Below are positions 46,096-57,204 of a stretch of DNA of 64,000 bases, in pieces; the first letter of the stretch is position 1; each line of letters starts with the position of its first letter. Under the pieces are notes generated by a model. That model saw only the letters and a list, made by a program, of their open reading frames with translations. It ran no database searches and was not told the DNA's origin. Position numbers and translations under genes: made by a program. The DNA is from Sceloporus undulatus (Eukaryota; Chordata; Lepidosauria; Squamata; Phrynosomatidae), in NCBI RefSeq assembly GCF_019175285.1, contig NC_056524.1:148143565-148207564 (forward strand). The letters run 5' to 3'.

Positions 46096-46570
46096 CCAAC
46101 ATTAATCTTAATCATTGAAATATTCCAAAGCAATGACAAATGCAGTTTCCCCCATCTTTGTAAATCTTCCTTAATTTCATTCCACATCTTAACATATTTA
46201 TTCTGAAACAACATACAATTCATGCTTGTCATGACAATACCTAAATATTTTTTCTCAATTTAAAAACCTGATTTGTCCATCAATTGTATTTTATCTTCCC
46301 TTCTCATGTTTTTATTAACATAATTGTCTTTTGTTTGTTAATCCTAAATCCAGCCACCTCACCAAATTCTTTTAACACCGCAAGCAAAATGTCTATGCTT
46401 TCCAAGGGATTTTCCAGCACAATCACTAAGTCACCTGCAAATGCCCTTAATTGTTAAGCCTTTAATGCTCTCCTTATGCCTTATCACCCTGTTCAAGCCT
46501 CCAAAGCTAAAATAAACAATAGAGAGTGAGCATCCCTGTCTTGTACCTCACTGTATTTGACTTGGTTTTG
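46096..46570 (-). mobile_element. L1 LINE ORF2 fragment
   Basis: The reverse frame reads AFAGDLVIVLENPLESIDIL, EFGEVAGFRINKQKT, then KYLGIVMTSMNCMLFQNKY and MWNEIKEDLQRWGKLHLSLL, which is the L1 reverse-transcriptase FADD-to-thumb region. The catalytic FADD reads FAGD, so this copy is dead. Confidence 0.88.
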
Positions 46571-46837
46571 TTAATTCACCCATATACATATCCTGGTAAC
46601 ATGACAGTACATGGGTTCCATGTTTTGTGATATGGCTTAGTCTGTGACTACAACTGTGATTATGCTGTGACAGTGGTCTTTGGTAAATCCCATGCAAAAA
46701 AAATCAGCAGTATCCATATCTAGGACCTATGTATTTGTGCCTTTGTGACATGGTAGTATTCAGGATCCCGTGACATACCAAAGATGGGGTAGTGAGGGAA
46801 GCCTTGCCACAGTTGTAAACAATACGGGAGTATGAAG
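46571..46837. other. Unassigned sequence
   Basis: Nothing recognised. Confidence 0.3.
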
Positions 46838-47010
46838 TCGAAGCCTTTCATGGCTGGAATCCATAGTTTTTGTGGGTATTTTGGGCTCTGTGGCCATGTT
46901 CTAGAAGAGTTTATTCCTGATGTTTCACCAGCATCTGTGGCTGGCATCTTCAGAGAAACGTCAGGAATAAACTCTTCTAGAACATGGCCACATAGCCCGA
47001 AAAAACCCCA
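46838..47010. mobile_element. Penelope-like tail, family A, as an inverted (palindromic) pair
   Basis: GTCGAAGCCTTTCATGGCTG ... GGCCATGTTCTAGAAGAG lies in reverse. It is followed across a core CACCAGCATCTGTGGCTGG by AACTCTTCTAGAACATGGCC in forward. On the reverse strand the core reads CTGAAGA, a GCCAGC/GCTGG stem, then GAAA. Assignment to Penelope-like elements is from memory. Confidence 0.6.
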
Positions 47011-47384
47011 AAACCAATAAGGGGATACATTCTCTGCGCAGAGCCTAACATCATGCTTGCCCACCTGCCCACCACTCTGGGTATCCAGCTCCATGAGCGT
47101 TGAGCCCTGCAGTTTCAGTAAGACTTCTGCACTCATGGAGAATCACCATCATGACCACCATGGCTATGTGGTAAAGGGCATAGCCGGAGCGCCCTTTTTA
47201 AGTGCCTTGAAACAGCACTGCTGCCACTGCCACTGGGGAATCTCCCAGTGTTGCCAAGTGCACCTACCTTGCCGTTGGTTGCTCCAGCACAGCAGCAATA
47301 CCTCCTTAGGACTGTTGTACCTTACACTTCACTGTGCAGATATTCATTTTGTTAGTTTGGGCCCAGCTTCATAATGTATTTAGG
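47011..47384. other. Unassigned sequence
   Basis: Nothing recognised. Confidence 0.3.
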
Positions 47385-47728
47385 TTATTTTGAATTTTGA
47401 TCCTCTCCTCTGGGTATTAGCTACTCCTCCTAATTTGGTGTCATCTGCAAATTTGATAAGTATGGCCTGTACTCCTTCATCCAAGTTATTGATAAAGATA
47501 TTGAATAGCACTGGGCCCAGGATAGAAGCCTGTGGCTCTTCCAGGGTGAAGAAGAGCCACTCATGAGTCCCCTTTGGGTTCAGTTGATCAGCCAATTACA
47601 AATCTAGCCCACATTTTACAACCTTGTTTGCAAGGATATTGTGGGTGACCCTGTCAAAGGCTTTACTGAAAACAAGATAAGCTATATCCACAGGATTCCC
47701 TTCATCTACCAAGATGGCAATTTTATCA

Positions 47729-47730
<2 letters not shown>
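47385..47730 (-). mobile_element. CR1 LINE RT fragment
   Basis: The reverse frame reads [20 protein letters not shown]-like, then [13 protein letters not shown], the CR1 RT catalytic box, with downstream VFSKAFDRVTHNIL from the upstream RT block. FADD is intact but the frame breaks. Confidence 0.92.

Positions 47731-47770
<40 letters not shown>
47731..47770. repeat. (GA)n microsatellite
   Basis: About 20 units of GA with one AA interruption, just before the start of the 4.4-kb duplicated segment. Confidence 0.97.
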
Positions 47771-47771
<1 letters not shown>

Positions 47772-48229
47772 TCATATTAATCTGGTATGACTGGTTTTTT
47801 TTTGAGAATATCATGTTGTTTGCTGCAACAGTACTAAAGGATAGATTATTAATAGAAATTGTTTTACATGAGTTTCATCGCTTCATCGACGGTTTTATGG
47901 TTCATAGACAATAAGCTCAATTCAGTTCAATGGTCCCTATTCTCTGTAAAGAGTCAAAGACTATACCCTTATCTAAAAAGATAAAGGGGGGGTCCAAATG
48001 TAATTTACTCTCTGTTGTATCTGATAACTGAATTGGCACTCTAATTTCTTTCAACTACAGAACTTCCTATGCTACAGTTGAAAAGGAAATGACTGAATAC
48101 TATCCCTGTATTATATTTTTGCAAACAAAAAGACCTTTTTATTTCAACCGGCATTTAATGAGTGACTGTCTCACCTAACAATGCACTAGATCTTGCTAAT
48201 TGTTGTTCTGTGCGTGTGTTTGTGTGTGT

Positions 48230-48405
48230 GTTTAATTAGGTATGTTTTAATTGGGTTTTAACATTTTGATTGTTCAATCTTGTTTTAACTTTTGTATCTT
48301 GTGAATTTTTAAAAAGGTGTTTTTTAATTCATTGTAAGCTACTTTGAGTCCCAAACAGGGGAAAGGGCAGGACAGAAATAAAATACAACAATAATAATAA
48401 TAATC
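48230..48405 (+). mobile_element. L2 LINE 3' UTR and tail
   Basis: ATTCATTGTAAGCTACTTTG, then AGTCCCAAACAGGGG and (ATA)n. Copy 2 equivalent is at about 52590-52762. Confidence 0.7.
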
Positions 48406-48545
48406 TTCTCTGAAGATGCCAGCCACAGATGCTAGTGAAACATTGGGAATAAACTCTTCTAGAACATGGCCATGTAACCCGAAAAACCCACAAAAAACTA
48501 TGTATGCTGACCATGAAAGCTTTCGACTTGACAAATACAATAACA
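48406..48545 (+). mobile_element. Penelope-like tail, family A
   Basis: CTTCTCTGAAGATGCCAGCC, ATGCTAGTGAAACATTGGG, AACTCTTCTAGAACATGGCC and ATGAAAGCTTTCGACTTGAC follow in order. It carries the CTGAAGA ... GAAA hammerhead-like core. Copy 2 equivalent is at 52763-52895. Confidence 0.6.
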
Positions 48546-48599
48546 ACCAATGACAATAATAATAATGATATTATCCCCATGGTGCAGGTGCATGGAGCT

Positions 48600-49480
48600 G
48601 ATATTGAGATTAAAATCTCTTAAAAAGAAATACCTTCTTTGCCTCAGTCTTTACTCAAAAGGAAAATTGTGCTGTACCTCATGAATACAGAATGAATGGT
48701 GCAGCAAGGTGACTTGGAGCCCCAAATAGCTAAAGAGATAATAAATGTTTAGCTGTTCTAAATAAAGTCAACTTTCTGGATGAAATGCATCCAAAAGTAC
48801 CACTGTCAATAATCTTTGAGACTTTATGGAGGACAGGAGAGGTGCCAGCCGATTGGAGGAGGCCAAATGTGGTCCCCATCTTCAAAAAGGGCACAAAAAA
48901 GTACCCAAGCAACTACTGACCATTCAGTTTGACATCAATACCAGGCAATGTTCCAGAAAAGATAATTAAACAATCAGTCTGTGCACATTTAGAAAGGAAT
49001 GCTGTGATTGCTAAGCAGCAGGATGGCTTTCTCAAAAACAAGTCATGCCAAACTAATACTCTTTCTTCCTCTTCCTCTTCCTCTTCCTCTCTCTTTGATA
49101 GAGTTGCTTGGTAGACCAGTGCTGTGCATGTATTATATCTTGATTACAGCAAGACTTTAATAGGTTCTCCGTAATAGTCATGTAGGCAAGGTGGTGAACT
49201 GTGGGCTAGAAAAGGTTACTGTACTTGGTTGACCTACTAAACCCAGAGAATGTTCACAAATGGTCACTTTTCATCCTGGAAGGAAGTGACTAATGGAGTA
49301 TCTTAGGTTTCTGTAAAAACTGTTCAGCCTCTGAGGTTGGTCGACCTTCTACCTTCAGAGGTCTTTAAACAGAGGTTGGATGACAATCTTTCAGAAATGG
49401 TTTAGATGTGTATTCCTGCATGACAGGAGGCTCAACTACATTGCCCTTGCAGCCCTTTCCAGCTCCAAGAGTCTATAAGT
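48600..49480 (+). mobile_element. CR1 LINE, RT region to 3' end, internally deleted
   Basis: TTCTTTGCCTCAGTCTTTAC, then GAGGTGCCAGCCGATTGGAG (encoding the GEVPADWRRPNVVPIFKKG block), CAGCAGGATGGCTTTCTC, a CTTCCT microsatellite, and AGAGGTCTTTAAACAGAGG near the 3' end. Copy 2 equivalent is at 52930-53800. Confidence 0.88.
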
Positions 49481-49509
49481 ATTTCCTATTGGGCAACTAG
49501 ATTGTCTTA

Positions 49510-49731
49510 GGTCCAGAAGACACTGCAGAAATAATCCAGTTTGAGACAACTTTAACTGCCCTGGCTCAGTGCTATGGAATTCTGGGAATTGTAGTTTTGT
49601 GAGACATTTAGCCTTCTCTGTCAGAGAACATTAGTGCCACAATGAACGACAGTTCCCAAGATTCCCTAGCACTGAGCCAAGGCAGTTAAAGTGCTCTCAA
49701 ACTGGATTATTTCTGCAGTTTGTTTTGGACC
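49510..49731. mobile_element. Palindromic MITE, ACTGCAGAAATAATCC family
   Basis: GGTCCAGAAGACACTGCAGA at the left, TTCTGCAGTTTGTTTTGGAC at the right, arms complementary. Copy 2 is at 53818-54035. Confidence 0.92.
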
Positions 49732-50106
49732 ATATATAGGATGTATGTAGTGATTGAAACATCTTTATGGAAAGCAATGGAACTTTGTATTCCTTCAAGA
49801 TGCCATATATAGTGACAGTTGCAGCTTTAAAATGATCCGGCATCCAAATGAGAAAATAATTGTTCCATCATCTTCTATAGCTGAGCATCAGGTGCAATCT
49901 AATATTTGCCCATGACAATAGTACCATCACATTTTACAAGGCATTTTAAACAGGATGAGGGAATGGAAGGAAATTGTATTTTCCAAGCAACACTGGATCA
50001 TCTGTAGAGAAATGTACCAGTTTCCTTATCAAAAAAGTACTTCCTTCCATCAGTCACCCATGGTGATTTGTAAACTATTGGAAAATATTGGTTTCTTTGA
50101 AACATT

Positions 50107-50299
50107 CAGCGGAGGTATGGTGTTTCAATGGTGCATGCGTCCTAAGAGTCCAGAAGTCGCACCAAAGCCACGCTCCAGTCCAAGGGACTGGAGCGTGGCT
50201 TTGGTGTGGCTTCTGGACTCTTAGGATGCATGCATCATTGAAACACCATGCCTCCACTGTGACTCGAAGCAGCTTTATTTTGGCTGTCTGTAACAGGCC
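50107..50299. mobile_element. Palindromic MITE (GGCCTGTTACAGAC family), left end lost
   Basis: GCATGCGTCCTAAGAGTCCA and its complement flank a centre CCAGTCCAAGGGACTGG. The right end GGCTGTCTGTAACAGGCC is intact. Copy 2 is at 54405-54595. Confidence 0.92.
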
Positions 50300-50479
50300 A
50301 TTACCTCCTAGCAATCGTAAACTATGCCTATCTTTAAGCAAGGGTGAAGGAGCTGTCCCTTCAGCACCACCTAGGCTGCCCAGATCACAATTTCAGGGCT
50401 GTTTGCCATTCTGTTTTGATCATAAGTAGGTACTGTAATCAGGAAAAGAGAAACAGAGCAATATAGTAGTTTCAATGTT

Positions 50480-50668
50480 GGCATAGGACTCTGAGAGAGC
50501 AGGACTCGAAGTTCCACTCAGCCATGGAAACCCACTGGGTGACCTTGGGCAAGTCACACTCTCTCAGTCTCACAGGAGAGCCGTGGCAAACTCCTTCTGA
50601 AGATCTTGCTGAGAAAACCCTGAGATTTTGCCATGCTGGAAATGACTTGAAGGCACACCACAACAAGG
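50480..50668 (+). mobile_element. Sauria-type SINE
   Basis: AATGTTGGCATAGGACTCTG, GTGACCTTGGGCAAGTCACA, then AATGACTTGAAGGCACACCA. Copy 2 is at about 54760-54950. Confidence 0.9.
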
Positions 50669-50689
50669 TAGCCATACAAACAGATACAT

Positions 50690-51228
50690 CTGGAATACTG
50701 TGTCCAGTTCTGGGCATCACAAATTCATTGAGAAACTGGAGCGTATCCAAAGGAGGGTGACTAAAATGGTGAAGGGTCTGGAAACCCTTCACCATTTTAG
50801 TCGCCTTCCTTTGGAACGCCTTAAGGAGGAACGCCTTAAGGAGCTGGGGATGTCTAGCCTGGAGAAAAGAAGGTTAAGAGGTGATATGATAGCCCTATTA
50901 AAATACTTAATGGGGTATCATATTGAGACAGGAGCAAGCTTGTTTTCTGCAGCTCCAGAAACTAGGACCTGCATCAATGGATGCAAGCTACAGGAAGAGA
51001 GAATCCACCTCAACATTAGGAAGAACGTCCTGACAGTAAGGGCTGTTCAACAGTGGAACACACTCCTTCCTCAGAGTGTAGTGGAGTCTCCTTCCTTAGA
51101 GGTCTTTAAACAGAGGCTTGATGACCATCTGTCAGGGATGCTTTGATTTAGATTTCCTACATGGCAGGGGTTTGGACTGGATGGCCCTTTGGTCTCTTCC
51201 AACTCTACTATTCTATGATTCTATGATC
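50690..51228 (+). mobile_element. CR1 LINE 3' portion with a fold-back mutation
   Basis: ACTGTGTCCAGTTCTGGG through LNIRKNVLTVRAVQQWN-like coding to the (ATTCTATG)n tail. At 50749-50812 a 29-base inverted repeat replaces the normal sequence kept in copy 2. A CGCCTTAAGGAGGAA duplication follows. The ORF2 C-terminal frame is open for about 145 codons after that point. Confidence 0.95.
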
Positions 51229-51456
51229 TCCACTCCTCCTGCATACATTGCTCAATAGGCATATGAGACAGAAGCTACCTTGCAACCACAGGCAAATGCT
51301 AAGAATTTCTAGACTGCTGTGGACAAGATCAGAACTACTCATCACATGGAACCCGGTTTGTGAAGATAGGCAACCCTGATCACAGAAAGACCATTTTGGT
51401 GCTGTCCCTATAGTGAAAATAATGATGTTAGAGAAATACCTAAAGTCTTAGAAATA

Positions 51457-51824
51457 CAGTTGGTCCTCCACATTTGCGGCTTTGATGTCTGCAGATTTCA
51501 TTATTTGCGGATTTGATGCATATGTTCTCTCTAGGAATTTCTAAATCCTCCAACATAACTCTATGGTCAACTTCTGCAAAAAATCACACTGGAGGACCGA
51601 AAGATTCCTAGAGAGAACCCTCCTCTAGGCATTTTTAGGTCCTCCAGCACAATTCTATGGTCAACCTCTGGCAGATGTTGACCACAGAGTTGCCCTGTAG
51701 GACCTAGAGATTCCTAGAGAGGTGTTCAGTCAGGTTAAAAAAATAGTTTTCTTTTATTTGTGTTTTTTCTACTTTCACAGAGGTGCCTGTGCCTCTAATC
51801 TCAGTAAATGTGGGGGACCTACTG
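51457..51824. mobile_element. TA-flanked Tigger-type element, 368 bp
   Basis: CAGTTGGTCCTCCACATTTG at the left and AAATGTGGGGGACCTACTG at the right, with TA on both sides. The inside has three repeats of CTAGGAATTTCTAAATCCTCC-like and GGTCAACTTCTG wording. Non-coding. Copy 2 (55696 to about 56595) is split by an L2 insertion. Confidence 0.88.
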
Positions 51825-51826
51825 TA

Positions 51827-52146
51827 AATACTTGGGAAGAAGGAAAAAGAGAAGATGCCCACAATTAACATAGCATAAAGTCTATGGTGCAATATCCCAT
51901 CTCATGTAAACTCTATATAATATGCTGTACAAAATACAGACCATACATATACCATAAATGCTGTGAGAACAAAAGATAACCACTGTCAGAAGATGTACCT
52001 GTGAACTGGATGGCTTTCCAACCAAGTACAGTATAAGAAGGTGCCCTAAGAGCATATCTGCAGCACTATATCAGTACCATAAAGGAAGATGGGCACCACT
52101 CCCTCTGCTGCCTTATGTGCAGTTACCATAACAACTCCACATATGG
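51827..52146. other. Unassigned end of copy 1
   Basis: The last 48 bases (52099-52146) are identical to 56883-56930. Confidence 0.7.
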
Positions 52147-55100
52147 AATCGGGTATGACGCTTTTTTTGAGAATATCATGTTGTTGCTGCAACAGTACTA
52201 AGGATGATTTATTAATAGAAATTGGTTTTACATGAGTTTTCATCGGTTCATAGACGGTTTGTTTTATGGTTCATAGCATAACTCAATGCAGTTAATGGTC
52301 CCTATTCTCTGTAAAGAGTCAAAGACTATACCCTGATCTAAAAGATAAGGGGGGTCGCAAAATATTTTATCTCTTGTGGTATCGGATAACTGAAGTTGGC
52401 ACTCTAATTGGGCTTTCAACTAGAACTTCCTATGCTACAGTTGGAAAGGAAGGACTGAATATATCCTGTATTATTTTTTGCAAACAAAAAGACTTTTTAT
52501 TTCAACCGTCATTTAATGAGTGACTGCTCACTTTTTAATTTTTTCTCAATGCCTAGATTCTGCTAATTGTTGTTCTGTGCGTGTGTTTGGTGTGTGTGTG
52601 TTTAATGAGGTATGTTTTTAATTGGGTGTAACTTTTGATTGGTTCAATCTTGTTTTAACGTTTGTATCTTGTGATTTTTAAAAGGTGTTTTGTAATTCAT
52701 TGTAGGCGGCTTGGAGTCCCAAACAGGGAAAGGCGGACAGAAATAATCAATATAATAATAATTTCTCTGAGATGCAGCCACAGATGCTATTGAAACATTG
52801 GAATAAACTCTTCTAGAACATGGCCATTTACCCAAAAAACCCACAAAAACTTTGATGCTGACATGAAGCTTTCGACTTGACAAAGAAATAACAACCAATG
52901 ACAATAATAATATGATTTATCCCATGGTGCAGTGCATGGAGCGATTGGAGATTAAATCTCTTAAAAAGAATACTTCTTTGCCTCAGTCTTACTCAAAGGA
53001 AAATTGGCGGTACCTCATGAATCAGAATGAATGGTGCGCAAGGGGACTTGAGCCCAAGAGCTAAAGAGATAATAATGTTTAGCTGTTCTAAATAAAGGCA
53101 ACTGTCGGATGAATGCTCCAAAAGTACCATGTCAATAATCGTTGAGCTTTATGGGACAGAGAGGTGCAGCCGATTGGAGGAGGCCAAATGTGGTCCCCAT
53201 CTTCAAAAGGGCACAAAAAATACCCAAGCAACTTACTGACCATTCAGTTTGCATAAATACCAGGCATGTTTCCGAAAAGATAATTAACATCAGTCTGTGG
53301 ACATTTAGAAAGGATGCTTTGATTCTAAGCACGGAGGGCTTTCTCAAAAACAATCATGCCAAACGAATACGCTTTCTTCCTCTTGCCCTTCCTCTTCCTC
53401 TCTCTTTGATAGAGTTTCTTGGTAGACCAGTGCTGTGCATGTATTATATCTTGATTACAGCAAGACTTTATAGGTTCTCCGTAATAGTCATGTAGGCAAG
53501 GTGGTGAACTGTGGGCTAGAAAAGGTTACTGTACTTGGTTGACCTACTAAACCCAGAGAATGTTCACAAATGGTCACTTTTTCATCCTGGAAGGAAGTGA
53601 CTAATGGAGTATCTTAGGTTTCTGTAAAAACTGTTCAGCCTCTGAGTTGGTGGACCTTCTACCTTCAGAGGTCTTTAAACAGAGGTTGGATGACAATCTT
53701 TCAGAAATGGTTTAGATGTGTATTCCTGCATGACAGGAGGCTCAACTACATTGCCCTTGCGCCCTTCCAGCTCCAAGAGTCTATAAGTATTTCCTATTGG
53801 GCAACTAGATTGTCTTAGGTCCAGAAGACACTGCAGAAATAATCCAGTTTGAGACAACTTTAACTGCCTGGCTCAGTGCTATGGAATTCTGGGAATTGTA
53901 GTTTTGTGAGACATTTAGCCTTCTCTGTCAGAGAACAGAGTGCCACAATGAACGACAGTTCCCAAGATTCCCTAGCATGAGCCAAGGCAGTTAAAGTGCT
54001 CTCAACTGGATTATTTCTGCAGTTTGTTTTGGACCATATATAGGATGTATGTAGTGATTGAAACATCTTTATGGAAAGCAATGGAACTTTGTATTCCTTC
54101 AAGATGCCATATATAGTGACAGTTGCAGCTTTAAAATGATCCGGCATCCAAATGAGAAAATAATGTTTCCATCATCTTCTATAGCTGAGCAGCAGGTGCA
54201 ATCTAATATTTGCCCATGACAAAGTCCATCACATTTTACAAGGCATTTTAAAAGGATGAGGAGAATGGAAGGAAATTGTATTTTCCAAGCAACACTGGAT
54301 CATGTGTAGAGAAATGTACAGTTTCCTTATCAAAAAGTACTTCCTTCCATCAGTCACCCATGGTGATTTGTAAACTATTGGAAAATATTGGTTTCTCTGA
54401 AACATTCAGCGGAGGTATGGTGTTTAATGGTGCATGCGTCCTAAGAGTCCAGAAGTCGACCAAAGCCACGCTCCAGTCCTAGGACTGGAGGTGGCTTTGG
54501 TGTGGCTTCGGGACTCTTAGGATGCATGCATCATTGAAACACCATGCCTCCACTGTGACTCGAAGCAGCTTTATTTTGGCTGTCTGTAACAGGCCATTAC
54601 CTCTAGCAATCGTTAAACTATGCTATCTTTAAGCAAGGGTGAAGGAGCTGTCCTCAGCACCACCTAGGCTGCCCAGATCACAATTTCAGGGCTGTTTGCC
54701 ATTCTGTTTTGATTAAGTAGGTACTGTAATCAGGAAAAGAGAAACAGAGCAATATAGTAGTTTCAATGTTGGCATAGACTCTGAGAGAGAGGACTCGAAG
54801 TTCCACTCAGCCATGGAAAACACTGGGTGACCTTGGGCAAGTCGCACTCTCTCAGTCTCACAGGAAAGCCGTGGCAAACCCTTCTGAAGATCTTGCTGAG
54901 AAAACCCTGAGATTTTGCCATGCTGGAAATGACTTGAAGGCACACCACAACAAGGTAGCCATACAAACATATACATCTGGAATACTGTGTCCAGTTCTGG
55001 GCACCCAATTCAAAAGCATTGAGAAACTGGAGCATATCCAAAGGAGGGCGACTAAAAGGTTGAAGGGTCTGGAAACCATGCCCTATGAGGAACGCCTTAA

Positions 55101-55940
55101 GAAGCTGGGGTGTCTAGCCTGGAGAAAAGAAGGTTAAGAGTGATATGATAATCCTGTTAAATACTTAAAGGGGTTCATACTGAGACAGGAGCAAGCTTGT
55201 TTTCTGCAGCTCCAGAAACTAGGACCCGCAAACTGGATGCAAGCTACAGGAAGAGAGAATCCACCTCAACATTAGGAAGAACGTCCTGACAGTAAGGGCT
55301 GTTCAACAGTGGAAACACTCCCTCGCAGTGTAGTGGGGTCTCCTTCTTAGAGGTCTTTAAAACAGAGGCTTGATGGCCATCTGTCAGGGATGCTTTGATT
55401 TAGATTTCCTACATGGCAGGGGGTTGGACGGATGGCCCTTGTGGTCTCTTCCAACTATATGTCTATGATTCTATATCTCCATCCTCCTGCTACATTGCTT
55501 TAACAGGCGTGAGAGACAGAAGCTACCTTGAACCACAGGCAAATGTAAGAATTTCTAGACTGCTGTGGACAGATCAGAATTACTCATCACATGGAACCGG
55601 TTGTGAAGATAGGCAACCTGATCACAGAAAGACCATTTTGGTGCTGTCCCTATAGTGAAAAATTATGTTAGAGAAATACTAAAGTCTTAGAAATACAGTT
55701 GGCCCTCCACATTTGCAGCTTTGATGTCTGCAGATTTCTTATTCGCGGATTGATGCATATGTCTCTCTAGGAATTTCTAAATCATCCACATAACTCTATG
55801 GTCAACTTCTGCAAAAAATCACACTGGAGGACTGAAAGATTCCTAGAGGAACCCTCCTCTAGGCATTTTTAGGTCCTCCAGCACAATTCTATGGTCAACC
55901 TCTGGCAGATGTGACCACAGAGTTGCCCTGCAGGACCTAA

Positions 55941-56483
55941 ATGGCTTGGGTCCAAACTATCTTAGAGACCGCCTCATCCCGTACAATCCTCCCCGCGCGC
56001 TCCGGTCCTCTGGGAGGAACTTACTGCAGCCTCTAAAATCTAGGCTTGCGGAACCTCCCAGAGGGCGTTCTCTGCTGTGCCCCCCAAACTCTGGAACGAC
56101 CTGCCGGATGAGATCCGTCAGATAACATCATTAGACAGCTTTAAAAAGCGGTCAAGACGGATCTCTTCCGGCAGGCCTTTCAGATTAACCATCCGGCCCA
56201 GGTTCCAGGTTCCTGATTCCCTCTTCCTCCTGTGGCCCATCTTAGAGATGGTTGAGGATCAACAGAGGGATATCAGGGTTTTAGTTTATTGCTGTTTTTA
56301 TCCTTGATATTGTATTTTTAATAGTTATACTATTTAATACTGTCTTAAGGGGGGGGAGGGATAAAGTGTTTTAATTGTCATATTTTATTTTTACGTTGTA
56401 CTGCCCGGCTTGGTGGCCAGAGGGCGGTATACAAATAAATATTATTATTATTTATATTATTATTATTATTATATTATTATATA
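55941..56483 (+). mobile_element. L2 LINE insertion, 5'-truncated, absent from copy 1
   Basis: It begins AATGGCTTGGGTCCAAACTA, encodes YLRDRLIPYNPPRALRSSG-type L2 ORF2 C-terminus in pieces, and has a 3' UTR with GGTGGCCAGAGGGCGGTATA and an ATT tail. Copy 1 runs straight through from GGACCTA to GAGATT at this point. The insertion splits the Tigger-type element. Confidence 0.85.
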
Positions 56484-56857
56484 GAGATTCTTAGAGAGGT
56501 GTTCTGTCAGTTAAAAAAATAGTATTCTTTGTTTGTGTTTTTTCTACTTTCACAAAGGTGCCTGTGCCTCTAATCCCAGCAAATGTGTGTAATACTTGGG
56601 AAGAAGGAAAAAGAGAAGGCCACAATTAGCATATATAAGTCTATGGTGCAATATCCCATCTCATGTAAACTCTATATATTGCTGTACAAAATACAGACCA
56701 TACATACTGTACCATAATACTGTGAGAACAAAGATAACCACTGTCAGAAGATGAACCTGTGAACTGGATGGCTTTCCACCAAGTATAAGAGGTGCCCTAA
56801 GACATATCTGCAGCCTATATCAGTACCATAAAGGAAGATGGGCACCCCTCCCTCTGC

Positions 56858-56882
56858 NNNNNNNNNNNNNNNNNNNNNNNNN
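56858..56882. other. Assembly gap, 25 N
   Basis: Exactly 25 N, with the same word CTCCCTCTGC on both sides, so no sequence needs to be missing. Confidence 0.99.
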
Positions 56883-56930
56883 CTCCCTCTGCTGCCTTAT
56901 GTGCAGTTACCATAACAACTCCACATATGG

Positions 56931-57204
56931 CTTCAGTAAAAATAGAAAACATTATTCCCTCCTGTTCTCACTTGGTTTTCTTGGGCTGACCTGCTTCAGA
57001 AGAACTTACTTATCTGGGAGAGTTACATGCCGCTTCAAAATTAACCATCCAAATTAGTTAGAAGTATATGTGATAAAGCAATACCCAAGAACAAAGGAAA
57101 ATATTTTCTTCTTCTTTTTAAAAGCAGCATGGAAATAGATGCTGCACCTGAGTGAAGACTCTGAAATGGGGGAAAGTGTTTTGACTTTCTTTTCATGTCG
57201 GTTA
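56931..57204. other. Unassigned sequence
   Basis: Nothing recognised. Confidence 0.3.

Larger units (their letters stand above)
47779..52146. repeat. 4.4-kb duplicated segment, copy 1
   Basis: From AATCTGGTATGAC to CCACATATGG this segment is repeated in the same order at 52147-56930. It contains an L2 tail, a Penelope-like tail, CR1 pieces, two palindromic MITEs, a Sauria SINE and a Tigger-type element. This copy has clean base quality. Confidence 0.95.
52147..56930. repeat. 4.4-kb duplicated segment, copy 2, with extra L2 and a 25-N gap
   Basis: It repeats 47779-52146 in order but with scattered one-base deletions and a few insertions, densest at 52147-53400 and 54600-56850. It contains the equivalents of every element listed for copy 1 plus an L2 insertion. 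The alternation of clean and noisy stretches suggests long-read fill. Whether it is a real duplication is questioned in the findings. Confidence 0.93.
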
